35,181 nt of DNA from Neomegalonema perideroedes DSM 15528 (GTDB lineage: Bacteria > Pseudomonadota > Alphaproteobacteria > Rhodobacterales > Rhodobacteraceae), in contig NZ_KB893667.1 of the NCBI RefSeq assembly GCF_000374145.1, positions 1 to 35,181 on the forward strand. Direction: 5' to 3'. A program made the translations under genes and the position numbers. Below, one piece after another: positions 25,759 to 34,095 of this stretch. Numbering within the stretch: the stretch's first letter is position 1; each line of letters begins with the position of its first letter. Below the pieces are notes generated by a model. That model saw only the letters and a program-made list of their open reading frames with translations, was not told the origin of the DNA and searched no databases.

Positions 25759-25787
25759 GGGGCTCTGAGGTTTCTCAGGGCCCCTTT
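25759..25787 (+). terminator. Factor-independent terminator of acnB
   Basis: GGGGCTCTGAG and CTCAGGGCCCC pair over 11 bp (one G-T wobble) around a GTTT loop, then TTTCTC follows. It stands about 43 bases after the acnB stop, between convergent acnB and the TetR gene. Confidence 0.8.
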
Positions 25788-25814
25788 CTCATCTTGGCGA
25801 TAAGGGGCGAGGCT

Positions 25815-26495
25815 TCAGCGGATGAGCGTCGTCAGAATCCGACGCGCTTCCTCCTGAAGCTCGGCGGAGGCGGCGGCCTCGCCGGTCAGATGGCGCAGAA
25901 GGCTCCGCTGGAAAATCCCGTCGAAGAGGCCGTAAAGCGCCGCCGGAGACAGCCCGATGGCCCGGCCGCTCAGCTCCGAAAGCCGCGCCCCGATGCGCCA
26001 GACCATGTTTTCGAGGCGCTGGTCGATCTCGACCACATCGGCCTGAAAGGCCTCCTCGAACATGGCCTGCGCGCGCAGATCATACCAGAGCCGATGAGTC
26101 AAAGCGTCCTCGCGCAGGGTCTCCGCGAGTTTGGCGGCCACGCCTTCGATCAGTTCGCCGGGGGTCTCCGCCCGGATCGTCACCTGATCGTAGCGCGTCG
26201 CGCAGACGGCCTTGTATTGGCGCATGGCGCAGCAGATCAGATCCGTCTTGTCTTTGAAGTAATAATGCAAAACGCCATGCGTGAAGTCGGATTTATCCGC
26301 GATGTCGCGCAGGCTGGTCCGGGCGTAGCCTAATTCGGCGAGCGTCTCCAGCGCCGCCCCGGCCAGCGCCATGCGGCGGCTCTCCACCTTGTCGAGGGCT
26401 TTGTCGAGGGCGGGCGCCCGCGGACGCCGGGTCCGCCGAGGCGCTTCCTGCGCCTCCGTTCGTCTCGCTTCCGCCTCGTTCAGCCGCCCGATCAT
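25815..26495 (-). CDS. TetR-family transcriptional regulator
   Basis: 226 residues; GAGAGG precedes the ATG. A charged N-terminal extension (about 38 residues, rich in Glu/Arg) is followed by the TetR helix-turn-helix: RMALAGAALETLAELGYARTSLRDIADKSDFTHGVLHYYFKDKTDLI, with the recognition helix around THGVLHYYF. The rest is the all-helical ligand domain (WYDLRAQAMFEEAF, LYGLFDGIFQRSLL). The extension is unusual, and the Met at about residue 42 is a possible alternative start. It is divergent from the SDR-thiolase operon across a region with two TGAC-GTCA palindromes, so it probably represses that operon, with a pathway acyl-CoA or acid as inducer. Confidence 0.9.
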   Translation of the reverse strand: MIGRLNEAEARRTEAQEAPRRTRRPRAPALDKALDKVESRRMALAGAALETLAELGYARTSLRDIADKSDFTHGVLHYYFKDKTDLICCAMRQYKAVCATRYDQVTIRAETPGELIEGVAAKLAETLREDALTHRLWYDLRAQAMFEEAFQADVVEIDQRLENMVWRIGARLSELSGRAIGLSPAALYGLFDGIFQRSLLRHLTGEAAASAELQEEARRILTTLIR

Positions 26496-26582
26496 TCCGC
26501 CTCTCGCATTCTGTCAGATTCAGCGCGTTCAGAGCGAAGATTTAGGGAGGACGCAGGGAAAAGTCACGCCGCTTGACGCTAT

Positions 26583-26640
26583 TTGACGGTCGTCAAAAGT
26601 TATTTATACGATTGTCATAAATAATCTTGACAGTTGGTCA
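26583..26640. promoter_or_regulatory. Promoter region with two TGAC-GTCA palindromes and an AT-rich inverted repeat
   Basis: TTGACGGTCGTCAA (26583-26596) and TTGACAGTTGGTCA (26627-26640) share a TTGAC(G/A)GT...GTCA design, 44 bases apart. Between them TTATTTAT (26600-26607) and ATAAATAA (26617-26624) make a perfect 8-bp inverted repeat. TTGACG followed by 16 bases and TATACG resembles a sigma-70 promoter overlapping the first palindrome, as expected for TetR repression. Confidence 0.6.
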
Positions 26641-26739
26641 GATTCTTTTGAAATCTGGAGACGGGCGGAACAATCAAAACGACCACGCCCGGTCAGGGGC
26701 CCGCGCGAAGACGGGCCGATCCTTAGGGAGGATCTTCAG

Positions 26740-27546
26740 GTGAGCGTTCAAAGACTCGAAGGCCGCACGGCTTTCGTCACGGGCGGAGCGCGCGGCATCG
26801 GCGCCGCCGTCGCTCAGGCTCTGGCCGCCTCGGGGGCCTCGGTGATGATCGGCGATCTGCTGGAGGATCTCGCCCGCGAGACCGCCGCGCGGATCGCCGC
26901 CGAAACCGGCGCCCGAACCGCCGCCATCCGGCATGACGTGACCGACGAAGCCCAATGGGAGCGCGCCGTGGCGCAGACCCTCGCCGTTTTCGGCGGCTTC
27001 GACATTCTGGTGAACAACGCCGGGCTGGAGATCACGTCTCTGGTGGCCGATCTCGCCGCCGAGGACATCCGCCGCATGTGCGAAGTCAACGTGGTGGGCT
27101 CGGGTCTGGGCATGAAGCACGCCTTCCGCGCCATGCGTCCCGGAGGCCCCGCCGGAAAGGGCGGCGCGGTGATCAACATCTCTTCGGTGGCGGCGACCAT
27201 CGCCTTTCCGGCCATCTCGGCCTATTCCGGCACGAAATCCGCCGTGGACCGCATGACCCGCGTCGCCGCCGTGGAGGCGGGCAAGCTCGGCTATGGGGTG
27301 CGGGTGAACTGCCTTTATCCCGGCCTCATCCCCACGGATATGGGCGTGGCACTGGCGCAAGACATCGTGCGGCTCGGGCTGGCGCCGGATATGGACGCCG
27401 CCGTCGGGGGCGTCATCGCCCAAACGCCGCTCGGACGCCTCGCGGAGGTCGGCGACGTGGCCGACGCCGCCGTCTTCCTCGCCTCGAACGAGGCCCGCTT
27501 CATCACCGGCGTCGGTCTGCCGGTCGAGGGCGGCATGGGGACTTGA
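26740..27546 (+). CDS. Short-chain dehydrogenase/reductase, first gene of catabolic operon
   Basis: 268 residues from a GTG at 26740 (AGGGAGG eight bases before). Classical SDR: TGGARGIG loop (14-21), Asp39 after the second strand (VMIGDL) indicating NAD preference, NNAG (92-95), catalytic Ser149 (INISSV), Tyr162 and Lys166 (YSGTK). VNCLYPGLIPTDM and a C-terminus FITGVGLPVEGGMGT complete it. It probably oxidises a hydroxyl group (3-hydroxyacyl or ring alcohol) of the pathway compound. The start is followed without gaps by genes 27592, 28715 and 30297 on the same strand, spaced 45, 1 and 1 bases, so all four are co-transcribed. Confidence 0.93.
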   Translation: MSVQRLEGRTAFVTGGARGIGAAVAQALAASGASVMIGDLLEDLARETAARIAAETGARTAAIRHDVTDEAQWERAVAQTLAVFGGFDILVNNAGLEITSLVADLAAEDIRRMCEVNVVGSGLGMKHAFRAMRPGGPAGKGGAVINISSVAATIAFPAISAYSGTKSAVDRMTRVAAVEAGKLGYGVRVNCLYPGLIPTDMGVALAQDIVRLGLAPDMDAAVGGVIAQTPLGRLAEVGDVADAAVFLASNEARFITGVGLPVEGGMGT

Positions 27547-27591
27547 TCCCCGCATCTCCCATTCTGGAATCTTCCATCAGGAGTCCTTCCC

Positions 27592-28713
27592 ATGTCCGAC
27601 AAGAAGCCCGTCGTCGTCTATGGCGTCTCGGGATACACCGGCAGGCTGATCTGCGAATATCTGCGCGAATATCACATCCCCTTCATCGCCGCCGGACGCG
27701 ATAAGGACCGCGTGGCGGAAGTGGTCGCGAAGATTCCGGGCATCGAGACGGCGGATTACGAAGTCGTCGGCGTGGAGCATACGCCCGAAGCTCTGACCGA
27801 GCTTTTCAAAGGCGCGAAGGTGGTCTGCAACACGGTCGGCCCCTTCATCAAGCTGGGCCCGGCGGTGGTCGAAGCCTGCCTCGCGGCGGGATGCCATTAC
27901 CTCGACACCACCGGCGAACAGGATTGGGTGAAGCTCTGCGACGAGGAATGGGGCGCGAAATTCGCGAAAGCCTCGCTGCTGCTCTCGCCCGGAATCGCGC
28001 ATATGTACACCACCGGCGAGATCGCCGCGAACATCGCGCTGGAGACGCCGGGCCTCGACACGCTGGACATGCTGGTGCTCTGGAAGGGCCTGCCCACCAT
28101 CGCCTCGACTCAGACGATCTTCACGATCCTCAAGGCGAACTGGTATTATCTGGAGCAGAATAAATATGTGGAATGGGATCTGACCTCGAATTTCGAAGTC
28201 TCGGTGCCCGGCCAGCATATGAGCGCCATCGCCGTGCCCTGGGGCGGCACCTCGCATCCGGTCTGGTTCAAGAACGATCCCCGCGTGGCCAATTGCAAGG
28301 TGATCGGCGGCGTGATCCAGCGCGAGATCATGCAGGGCGTCGTCCAGACCATGCAGATGGTCAAGGAGAAGATCAAACCGCTGCCCATGGAGCAACAAGA
28401 GATCGAACTTGGCAAGATCGCCGCCAGCGTTCAGGGCTCCATGCCGCCGCGCGAGAATCCGCGCGTCAACACCTCGGTGGATTCGGTCCACGCCTCGGGG
28501 CCGCTGGGCCGCTCCCATGTCGTGATCCACGGCAACAGCAATTATAAGCAGACCGGCATGTTGCAGGCCTACGCCGCGAGCTGGCTGGTTCAGGCGCCGC
28601 CGCTGCGGGTGGGCTTCGCCTCGGCCTGTCAGGCTTTCGGACATCGCAGCCTGCTCGGCCAGTTGCGCATGTTCGGGCTCGTCGCCGAGCCCATCGTCAC
28701 CGTGAACGCCTGA
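27592..28713 (+). CDS. Saccharopine dehydrogenase-like / trans-acting enoyl reductase-like oxidoreductase
   Basis: 373 residues; AGGAG lies about eight bases before the ATG. The N-terminus KKPVVVYGVSGYTGRLICEYLREY is a Rossmann fold with a GxSGxTG loop (about 11-17), followed by VVCNTVGPFIKLGPAVVEACLAAGCHYLDTTGEQDW, the diagnostic block of the saccharopine-dehydrogenase NADP-binding superfamily and of trans-acting enoyl reductases. The C-terminal half (WGGTSHPVWF, SVQGSMPPRENPRVNTS, GNSNYKQTGMLQAYAA) fits DUF5938-type members found in lipid or ring-degradation clusters. No membrane segment. It probably reduces or isomerises an unsaturated acyl intermediate. Its stop overlaps the next start region (TGAGATG). 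Confidence 0.82.
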   Translation: MSDKKPVVVYGVSGYTGRLICEYLREYHIPFIAAGRDKDRVAEVVAKIPGIETADYEVVGVEHTPEALTELFKGAKVVCNTVGPFIKLGPAVVEACLAAGCHYLDTTGEQDWVKLCDEEWGAKFAKASLLLSPGIAHMYTTGEIAANIALETPGLDTLDMLVLWKGLPTIASTQTIFTILKANWYYLEQNKYVEWDLTSNFEVSVPGQHMSAIAVPWGGTSHPVWFKNDPRVANCKVIGGVIQREIMQGVVQTMQMVKEKIKPLPMEQQEIELGKIAASVQGSMPPRENPRVNTSVDSVHASGPLGRSHVVIHGNSNYKQTGMLQAYAASWLVQAPPLRVGFASACQAFGHRSLLGQLRMFGLVAEPIVTVNA

Positions 28714-28714
28714 G

Positions 28715-30295
28715 ATGGCCGCCTCCGAAGCCGATCCCCGCATTCAGGGATCGGGCGCCCGGCTGGTCGATTATCTCGACAAGGGCGCGAGTCTGGGGGC
28801 GCAAGCCCCCTGCCTCACCATGGACGAGCGCAGCCTCGCCTACGCCGAGGTTCAGGGGATCAGCTGGCGGGTGGCGCGGAGCCTCGACGCCTCGGGGATC
28901 GCGCCCGGCGAGAAGGTCGCGATCCTCTCGGGCAACGACCCCATAGCCTTCTCCTGCGTCTTCGGGATTTCGCGGTCGGGCGCGGTCTGGTGCCCGGTGA
29001 ATCCGCGCAACGAGGCTTCGGAGAACCGCTTCATCCTCGACGCCTTCGATTGCGCGGCGCTGATCTTCCACAGCGATTTCCAGAAGATGGTCGAGGTTCT
29101 GCGGCCTTCGCTGCCCAAGCTGCGGCTGCTGGTCTGCCTCGACCGCGATCTGGATTTCGCGCCCTCGCTGGAAAGCTGGCTGGCGGAGGCCCCCGCCTCC
29201 CCCTTCGAGCGCGCGCCGCCCGATGATCTGGCCATGATCCCCGGCACCGGCGGCACCACCGGCAAGCCCAAGGGCGTGATGTTGTCGGGCCGCAATCTGG
29301 AGGCCATGACCGCCATCACGCTCATGAGCTATCCTTTCGAGGATCGCCCGGTCTATCTGGCCCTTGCTCCGCTGACCCACGCCGCCGGAGTCCTCTGCTT
29401 CCCGATCCTCTGCCTCGGCGGGCGGATCGTGATCATGCATCATGCGGATATGGGCGAATTCCTGCGGCTGATCGAGGTCCATCGGGTTTCGCATGTCTTC
29501 TTGCCCCCCACCGTGATCTACATGCTGCTTGATCATCCGGGGCTGGATTCCGCCGATCTCTCTTCTCTGCGCTGCTTCTGGTATGGCGCGGCGCCCATCT
29601 CGCCGAGCCGCCTCGCGGAGGCTCTGCGGCGGATCGGCCCCATGGCGCAGCTTTTCGGCCAGACCGAAGCCCCCATGATGATCTCGACCATGGCGCCCAA
29701 AGATCATTACAACCCCGACGGCTCGGTGAATCCGGCGCGTCTGGCTTCGGCGGGGCGCCCGAGTCCTCTGGTGCGTCTGGCCATCGTCGATCCGGAGGGG
29801 AATATGCTGCCGCAGGGCGAGCGCGGCGAGATCGTGGTGCGCGGCTCGCTCGTCATGGAGGGCTATTACAAAGACCCCGTCGCCACGGCGGACTCCGCCG
29901 TGAACGGCTGGCGCCGCACCGGAGACGTCGGGTATCTGGACGCGGAGAATTTCCTCTATATCGTGGACCGCGCCAAAGACATGATCATCACCGGAGGCTT
30001 CAACGTCTATTCGGTGGAGGTCGAGAACGCCTTGCAGGCCTATGAGGCGATTCAGGATTGCGCCGTGGTGGGCCTGCCCGACGAGAAATGGGGCGAGCGC
30101 GTCGTGGCGGTGGTTCAACCCCGTCCGGGGCGCGAGATCGACCCCGAGGCGCTGAAAGCCTTCGTCAAAGGGCGCGTCGGAGGCGTGAAGACGCCGAAGC
30201 AGATCGAAGTCTGGACCGATCTTCCCCGCTCCCGCGTGGGCAAGGTGCTCAAGGCGGAGATCAAGGCGGCTCTGCTGGCGGGAAAGGCCCTCTGA
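28715..30295 (+). CDS. AMP-forming acyl-CoA synthetase (ligase)
   Basis: 526 residues. The ATP/AMP motif GTGGTTGKPKG is at 177-187, then LTHAAGVLCFP, and the A5 region YGAAPISPSRLAEAL with LFGQTEAPM. RRTGDVGYLDAENFLYIVDRAKDMIITGGFNVYSVEVEN is the hinge with its conserved Asp and Arg. The C-terminal catalytic lysine lies in RSRVGKVLKAEIK. It activates a carboxylic acid to its CoA thioester with ATP, the entry step for the operon. Resemblance to long/medium-chain and aryl acid ligases does not fix the substrate. It begins one base after the preceding stop and is followed by the thiolase start one base after its own stop, indicating translational coupling. Confidence 0.93.
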   Translation: MAASEADPRIQGSGARLVDYLDKGASLGAQAPCLTMDERSLAYAEVQGISWRVARSLDASGIAPGEKVAILSGNDPIAFSCVFGISRSGAVWCPVNPRNEASENRFILDAFDCAALIFHSDFQKMVEVLRPSLPKLRLLVCLDRDLDFAPSLESWLAEAPASPFERAPPDDLAMIPGTGGTTGKPKGVMLSGRNLEAMTAITLMSYPFEDRPVYLALAPLTHAAGVLCFPILCLGGRIVIMHHADMGEFLRLIEVHRVSHVFLPPTVIYMLLDHPGLDSADLSSLRCFWYGAAPISPSRLAEALRRIGPMAQLFGQTEAPMMISTMAPKDHYNPDGSVNPARLASAGRPSPLVRLAIVDPEGNMLPQGERGEIVVRGSLVMEGYYKDPVATADSAVNGWRRTGDVGYLDAENFLYIVDRAKDMIITGGFNVYSVEVENALQAYEAIQDCAVVGLPDEKWGERVVAVVQPRPGREIDPEALKAFVKGRVGGVKTPKQIEVWTDLPRSRVGKVLKAEIKAALLAGKAL

Positions 30296-30296
30296 G

Positions 30297-31484
30297 ATGA
30301 CCGAGAAAACCTTCGTGGCGGGGGTCGGGATGATCCCCTTCTCCAAACCCGGCGCCTCGCCGAGCTATGACGCCATGGGCGCCGAGGCGATCCGGCTGGC
30401 GCTGAGCGACGCCGGAACCGGCTATGGCGAGGTCCGTCAGATCTACGCCGGATATGTCTATGGCGACAGCTGCGCGGGCCAGAGGGCGGCCTATCAGGTG
30501 GGTCTGAGCGGCGTCCCCATCGTCAACGTCAACAACAACTGCGCCACCGGCTCGACGGCGCTGTTTCTCGCCCGTCAGGCCGTGGCCCATGGCGTGGTCG
30601 ACTGCGCCCTTGCGGTGGGCTTCGAGCAGATGACGCCGGGCGCTCTGGGCGTGGTCTTCGGAGACCGCCCCTCGCCTCTGGGCGCCTTCGACGAACAGGC
30701 CGACGCCCTCGTCGGGGCGGAGGAGGTGCCGATGGCTCTGCGCTTCTTCGGCGGCGCCGGACTGGAGCATATGCGCCGCTACGGCACCAAGCTCTCCACC
30801 TTCGCCAAGATCCGCGCCAAAGCCAGCCGTCACGCGGCGCGCAATCCGCTCGCGCTCTTCCGCAAGGAGGTCAGCGAGGAGGAGGTCCTCGCCTCGCCCA
30901 TGCTCTGGGAAGGCGTGATGACCCGCCTTATGGCCTGCCCGCCGACTTGCGGCGCGGCGGCGGCGGTGGTCTGCAATGAAAGCTTCGCGCGGCGCCACGG
31001 CCTGAGCGGGCTGGTCGAGATCGCCGGACAGGCCATGACCACGGATCAGCCCTCCAGCTTCGAGAGCGGCGACATGCGGCGGGTGGTCGGCGCGGATCTG
31101 ACCCGCCGCGCCGCCGAAAGCGTTTATGCTCAGGCGGGGATCGCGCCCGCCAATCTGGACGTGGTCGAGCTGCATGACTGCTTCGCCCATAACGAACTCA
31201 TCACTTATGAGGCGCTCGGCCTCTGCCCCGAGGGCGAGGGCGAGGCTTTCGTGGTCGAGGGCCGCAACAGCTATGGCGGCGGGGTTGTGACCAATCCTTC
31301 CGGCGGGCTTTTGTCGAAGGGCCATCCGCTCGGCGCGACGGGCCTCGCCCAGTGTTTCGAGCTGACCCGGCAGATGCGCGGCGCCGCCGAAGCGCGTCAG
31401 GTCGAAAACGCGCGTTGGGCGCTTCAGCATAATCTCGGGCTGGGGAGCGCCTGCGTCGTGACGCTCTATCGACGCGCCGCCTAG
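30297..31484 (+). CDS. Thiolase-like protein (SCP-x / lipid-transfer-associated type)
   Basis: 395 residues. The start is MTEKTFVAGVGMIPFSKPG, the SCP-x-type thiolase beginning. The nucleophilic cysteine sits in NVNNNCATGSTAL (Cys82). The second catalytic region is DVVELHDCFAHNELITYEALGL, and the third is GGLLSKGHPLGATGLAQ, where the glycine-rich end replaces the CxG cysteine of classic thiolases. LGLGSACVVTLYRR ends it. Members cleave 3-oxoacyl-CoA thioesters, particularly with branched or steroid side chains, and often need a partner DUF35/OB-fold protein; none is encoded here. In this operon it would do the final thiolytic step. Confidence 0.9.
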   Translation: MTEKTFVAGVGMIPFSKPGASPSYDAMGAEAIRLALSDAGTGYGEVRQIYAGYVYGDSCAGQRAAYQVGLSGVPIVNVNNNCATGSTALFLARQAVAHGVVDCALAVGFEQMTPGALGVVFGDRPSPLGAFDEQADALVGAEEVPMALRFFGGAGLEHMRRYGTKLSTFAKIRAKASRHAARNPLALFRKEVSEEEVLASPMLWEGVMTRLMACPPTCGAAAAVVCNESFARRHGLSGLVEIAGQAMTTDQPSSFESGDMRRVVGADLTRRAAESVYAQAGIAPANLDVVELHDCFAHNELITYEALGLCPEGEGEAFVVEGRNSYGGGVVTNPSGGLLSKGHPLGATGLAQCFELTRQMRGAAEARQVENARWALQHNLGLGSACVVTLYRRAA

Positions 31485-31541
31485 ATCGGGCGGCGCGGCG
31501 AAACTCCACCGCAAAAACAAAATCGAACATGGGAGGCGAAG

Positions 31542-32432
31542 ATGCTCATCTGGCGTCTGCGGACGAAGATTCACGCCCTGACCTCAGCTTTGGTCGGCGC
31601 TCTGGCGGCGAGTCCCGCCGCCGCCATCGACATCATGCCGGGCGATTATACGGTTCTCCCTTCCGGGACGAATGCGGCGCTGCTCTACGGGCAATACGCC
31701 ACGGCCGGCAAGCTGCATGTCGAGGGCGCGGGCGAAATCCCTGATTCCAAGCTGGAGACGGCGGTGGGGATCGCCCGTCTGCTGCATTACTCCGACATCG
31801 GCGGCGTCCCGGTCGCGGGACAGGCGATCCTGCCTTTCGGGGGGCTGACGGAGGCCCGGATCGGCGGCGCCGATCTGGAGCGGGAGAACGGCGTTGGGGA
31901 CGTCACCTTCGGCGCGACGGTCTGGCCGCTGAACAGGCCGGGGCCTTACGGGACCACCCTAGGCGTGACGCTCTACGTCGCCTTTCCGAGCGGCGATCAT
32001 AGCGGCGCGCCTGGCTCGCTCAGCCTCGGCTCCGGCTCCATCAACGTGACGCCGCAAGTGGGGCTGATTCAGAATCTCGGGGGCTCGTTCTTCCTCGACG
32101 CCGCGGCGGACATGACCTTCCGCGAGGATCATGACGATTTCGGCCTCAAGCATTCCCGCGATCCCTCGACGCAAGTTCAGACCTATCTGCGCTATCAAAT
32201 CTCGCCCGCGACTTCGGTCTCGGTCGGCTATTCGGGGCTGTTCGGCGGAGAGGATCACGTCGACGGGGTTTATCAGGGGACGAAGACGCGCTCCGATCAA
32301 CTGCGGCTCTTCGGCGCCACGATGCTCTCGCCGAGTTTGCAGGTGCAAGGCATGATCGGAACGGATCTTCAGGCGAAAGGCGGCTTCGAGCAGGACGTGG
32401 TCGCGACTCTGCGGGTGATGAAGCTCTTCTGA
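31542..32432 (+). CDS. Outer-membrane channel of the phenol MetA-pathway family
   Basis: 296 residues after GGGAGG six bases before the ATG. Signal peptide: positive start MLIWRLRTK, hydrophobic ALTSALVGALAASPAAA, cleavage probably near residue 28. The mature part is strand-rich with alternating hydrophobic residues and aromatic girdle positions (GLTEARIGGADLERENGVGDVTFGATVWPL, TLGVTLYVAFPSG, TYLRYQISPATSVSVGYSG), and ends in Phe (RVMKLF), the outer-membrane sorting signal. The GVGDVTFGA block and the YRSPS-like layout match the Phenol_MetA_deg family, implicated in uptake of hydrophobic aromatic or aliphatic substrates. It follows the thiolase by 57 bases and is likely co-transcribed. It suggests that the pathway substrate is poorly soluble. 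Confidence 0.82.
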   Translation: MLIWRLRTKIHALTSALVGALAASPAAAIDIMPGDYTVLPSGTNAALLYGQYATAGKLHVEGAGEIPDSKLETAVGIARLLHYSDIGGVPVAGQAILPFGGLTEARIGGADLERENGVGDVTFGATVWPLNRPGPYGTTLGVTLYVAFPSGDHSGAPGSLSLGSGSINVTPQVGLIQNLGGSFFLDAAADMTFREDHDDFGLKHSRDPSTQVQTYLRYQISPATSVSVGYSGLFGGEDHVDGVYQGTKTRSDQLRLFGATMLSPSLQVQGMIGTDLQAKGGFEQDVVATLRVMKLF

Positions 32433-32435
32433 CCC

Positions 32436-32645
32436 TTGAGCGCCGGGACGGCGCCGCCCTTCAGAGCAGGGGCGGCGCGCCGACAGGATCGCCCGCGTGC
32501 AGGAGGCCACGGGGCTGGATCTCGGAAGCTGGCCGGGGACCGCCGGATCACGCCGGAGGATCCGATTCCGCGCCTTGCGGAAGCGGGCCTCTTCCGCCGG
32601 AGCTATCGCGGGCGTAATCTGCTGGAGCATCTGGAGGAAAGCTGA
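32436..32645 (+). pseudogene. Possible remnant of an LLM-type flavin monooxygenase C-terminus
   Basis: A frame ending at 32645 reads DPIPRLAEAGLFRRSYRGRNLLEHLEES, which resembles the C-terminus of NtaA/DszA-type luciferase-like monooxygenases (VPxLxxRGLFRTxYxGxTLREHL). A neighbouring frame gives ARVQEATGLDLGSWPG, similar to a segment found shortly upstream in the same proteins. Only this tail remains. Short, and assigned from memory, so low confidence. Confidence 0.35.
32451..32478. terminator. GC-rich hairpin after the channel gene
   Basis: GCGCCGCCC and GGGCGGCGC form a perfect 9-bp stem around a 10-base loop, 18 bases after the stop. No T-run follows. Confidence 0.4.
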
Positions 32646-32706
32646 TTCCCATGCTGGCGGAATCGCGCGACGGCTCCGACGCTCTCCCTTCACGCAGGAT
32701 GCTTCC

Positions 32707-34095
32707 ATGACTCACGATCAGACGCCGGAGGCGCTCTTCGAGACGCCCGCGGAATTCTCCGGCAAGCTGCGGCTTCTCGCGGAGGCGGGCGGCCCCATCC
32801 GCCCCGGCGGCGCGGTTCTGCTGCGCGGCGAGGGCTTGCCGCCCGGCCTGCGCCTGCGTCTGACGCGCGGCGCGACTTCGCTGCATGAGGGAGCGCTCTC
32901 CGTCGACGACGCGGGCGCGCTGCTCTTCCGGTTCCGCCTGCCGGAGCGCGCGGCGGTGGGGACGCATATTCTGGCTCTGCTGGCGGAGGCCCCGCCGAGC
33001 GTCCGGCTGCTGGATCTGCGGATCTCGCCTGATCTTCCGGCCTTGGGCGCGGAGCGCTTCGCTGTGAGCTCCGGCGTTCTCTCGCCGGGGCCTTATCAGG
33101 CCGCCTGGAGCGCGAAAAGCCGCGCCCTCTTCGTCGCGACGGCCAGCCTCGGGCGCCCCGGCTCCGGGGCCGACCCCGTTTCGGCGCTGTTGAGGCTGAA
33201 CCCCGAAACTCTGGAGATTCAGGCGCAGGCCTCCACGCCGCAAGCCCCTCTTCCGCCCGAGACCGCCGCCATGCTGCGCCGGAGCGGTCCGACTCCGGTC
33301 GCGGTCTTCGGCCTCGGGATCGACGAAGCGCGGGGGCGGGTCTGGGCGACCAACACTTTGCACGATACGGTCGCGGTCTATGCTCAGGACGGGCTGGAGT
33401 CGGTCAAGCAGTTTACGCCCGGCCTGCTGCGCCATCCGCGCGAGGTCGTCGTGGACGCCGCGCGCGGCCGGGCCTATGTCTCCGGCTCCGCCTCGAACGA
33501 GATCGGCGTCTTCGACGCTGAGGCTCTGGAGCCCCTGACGACCATCCGCATTTCTCCGGCGCGACGCGAAGGCGGCTTCATTCCGATGGGGCTCGCGCTG
33601 GACGCCGCGCGCGGAAGGCTTTTCGCGGTCAGCCGCGTTCTGCCGGAGATCGCGGAGATCGATCTGGAGACCAACCGCCTGACGCGCCTGCTCCCGCTGC
33701 CGGGACTCCGCAATGCGGCGGGGCTCGCCTATGACGCTTCGCGCAATCGCCTGCTCGTCGCGGCGCAGGAGAGCGACGACCTGACCGCCCTCGACGCGGA
33801 ATCCGGCGCGATGATCTTTCGGACGCCGGTAGGCGCCGGAGCTTTGAGTCTGACGGTCGATCCTTCTTCCGGCGTGGCTTGGGTCGCCTGCCGCGAATCC
33901 GGGACTTTGGCGGGCGTGGATCCGCAGGGCGCGGTCGTCGCGAATTTCGATGTGGGCGGCCATCCGAACCATGTCGTCGCGGATGGAGAGGGCTCCGTCT
34001 TCGCGGTGATCAAAACGCGCGGGCCGGAAGACGCGCAAGGCGAGCGGATCGTCAGAGCGCGCGCCGTGAATCCGACTCCTCCGCCTCTGAACTAA
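32707..34095 (+). CDS. YncE/NHL-like beta-propeller protein
   Basis: 462 residues from the ATG at 32707; an in-frame extension upstream exists but lies in the monooxygenase-like remnant, so the inner start is preferred. The first 120 residues are a strand-rich N-terminal domain (IRPGGAVLLRGEGLPPGLRLRLTRG). About five propeller blades follow, with the recurring pattern GLGIDEARGRVWATNTLHDTVAVY, VVVDAARGRAYVSGSASNEIGVFDAEAL, GLALDAARGRLFAVS, GLAYDASRNRLLVAA and SLTVDPSSGVAWVACRESG. No signal peptide is visible, which is unusual because most YncE-type proteins are exported. Possible roles are binding or lactonase-like chemistry; no catalytic residues can be named. It lies 274 bases downstream of the channel gene, so membership of the operon is uncertain. 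Confidence 0.8.
   Translation: MTHDQTPEALFETPAEFSGKLRLLAEAGGPIRPGGAVLLRGEGLPPGLRLRLTRGATSLHEGALSVDDAGALLFRFRLPERAAVGTHILALLAEAPPSVRLLDLRISPDLPALGAERFAVSSGVLSPGPYQAAWSAKSRALFVATASLGRPGSGADPVSALLRLNPETLEIQAQASTPQAPLPPETAAMLRRSGPTPVAVFGLGIDEARGRVWATNTLHDTVAVYAQDGLESVKQFTPGLLRHPREVVVDAARGRAYVSGSASNEIGVFDAEALEPLTTIRISPARREGGFIPMGLALDAARGRLFAVSRVLPEIAEIDLETNRLTRLLPLPGLRNAAGLAYDASRNRLLVAAQESDDLTALDAESGAMIFRTPVGAGALSLTVDPSSGVAWVACRESGTLAGVDPQGAVVANFDVGGHPNHVVADGEGSVFAVIKTRGPEDAQGERIVRARAVNPTPPPLN

Noticed and set aside
28697-30346. 549-codon antisense frame over the acyl-CoA ligase, and similar long antisense frames at 27577-28743, 30261-31574, 26674-27555 and 32548-34038
   Set aside because: All are shadows of well-supported plus-strand genes in a high-GC block; no motifs and no binding sites.
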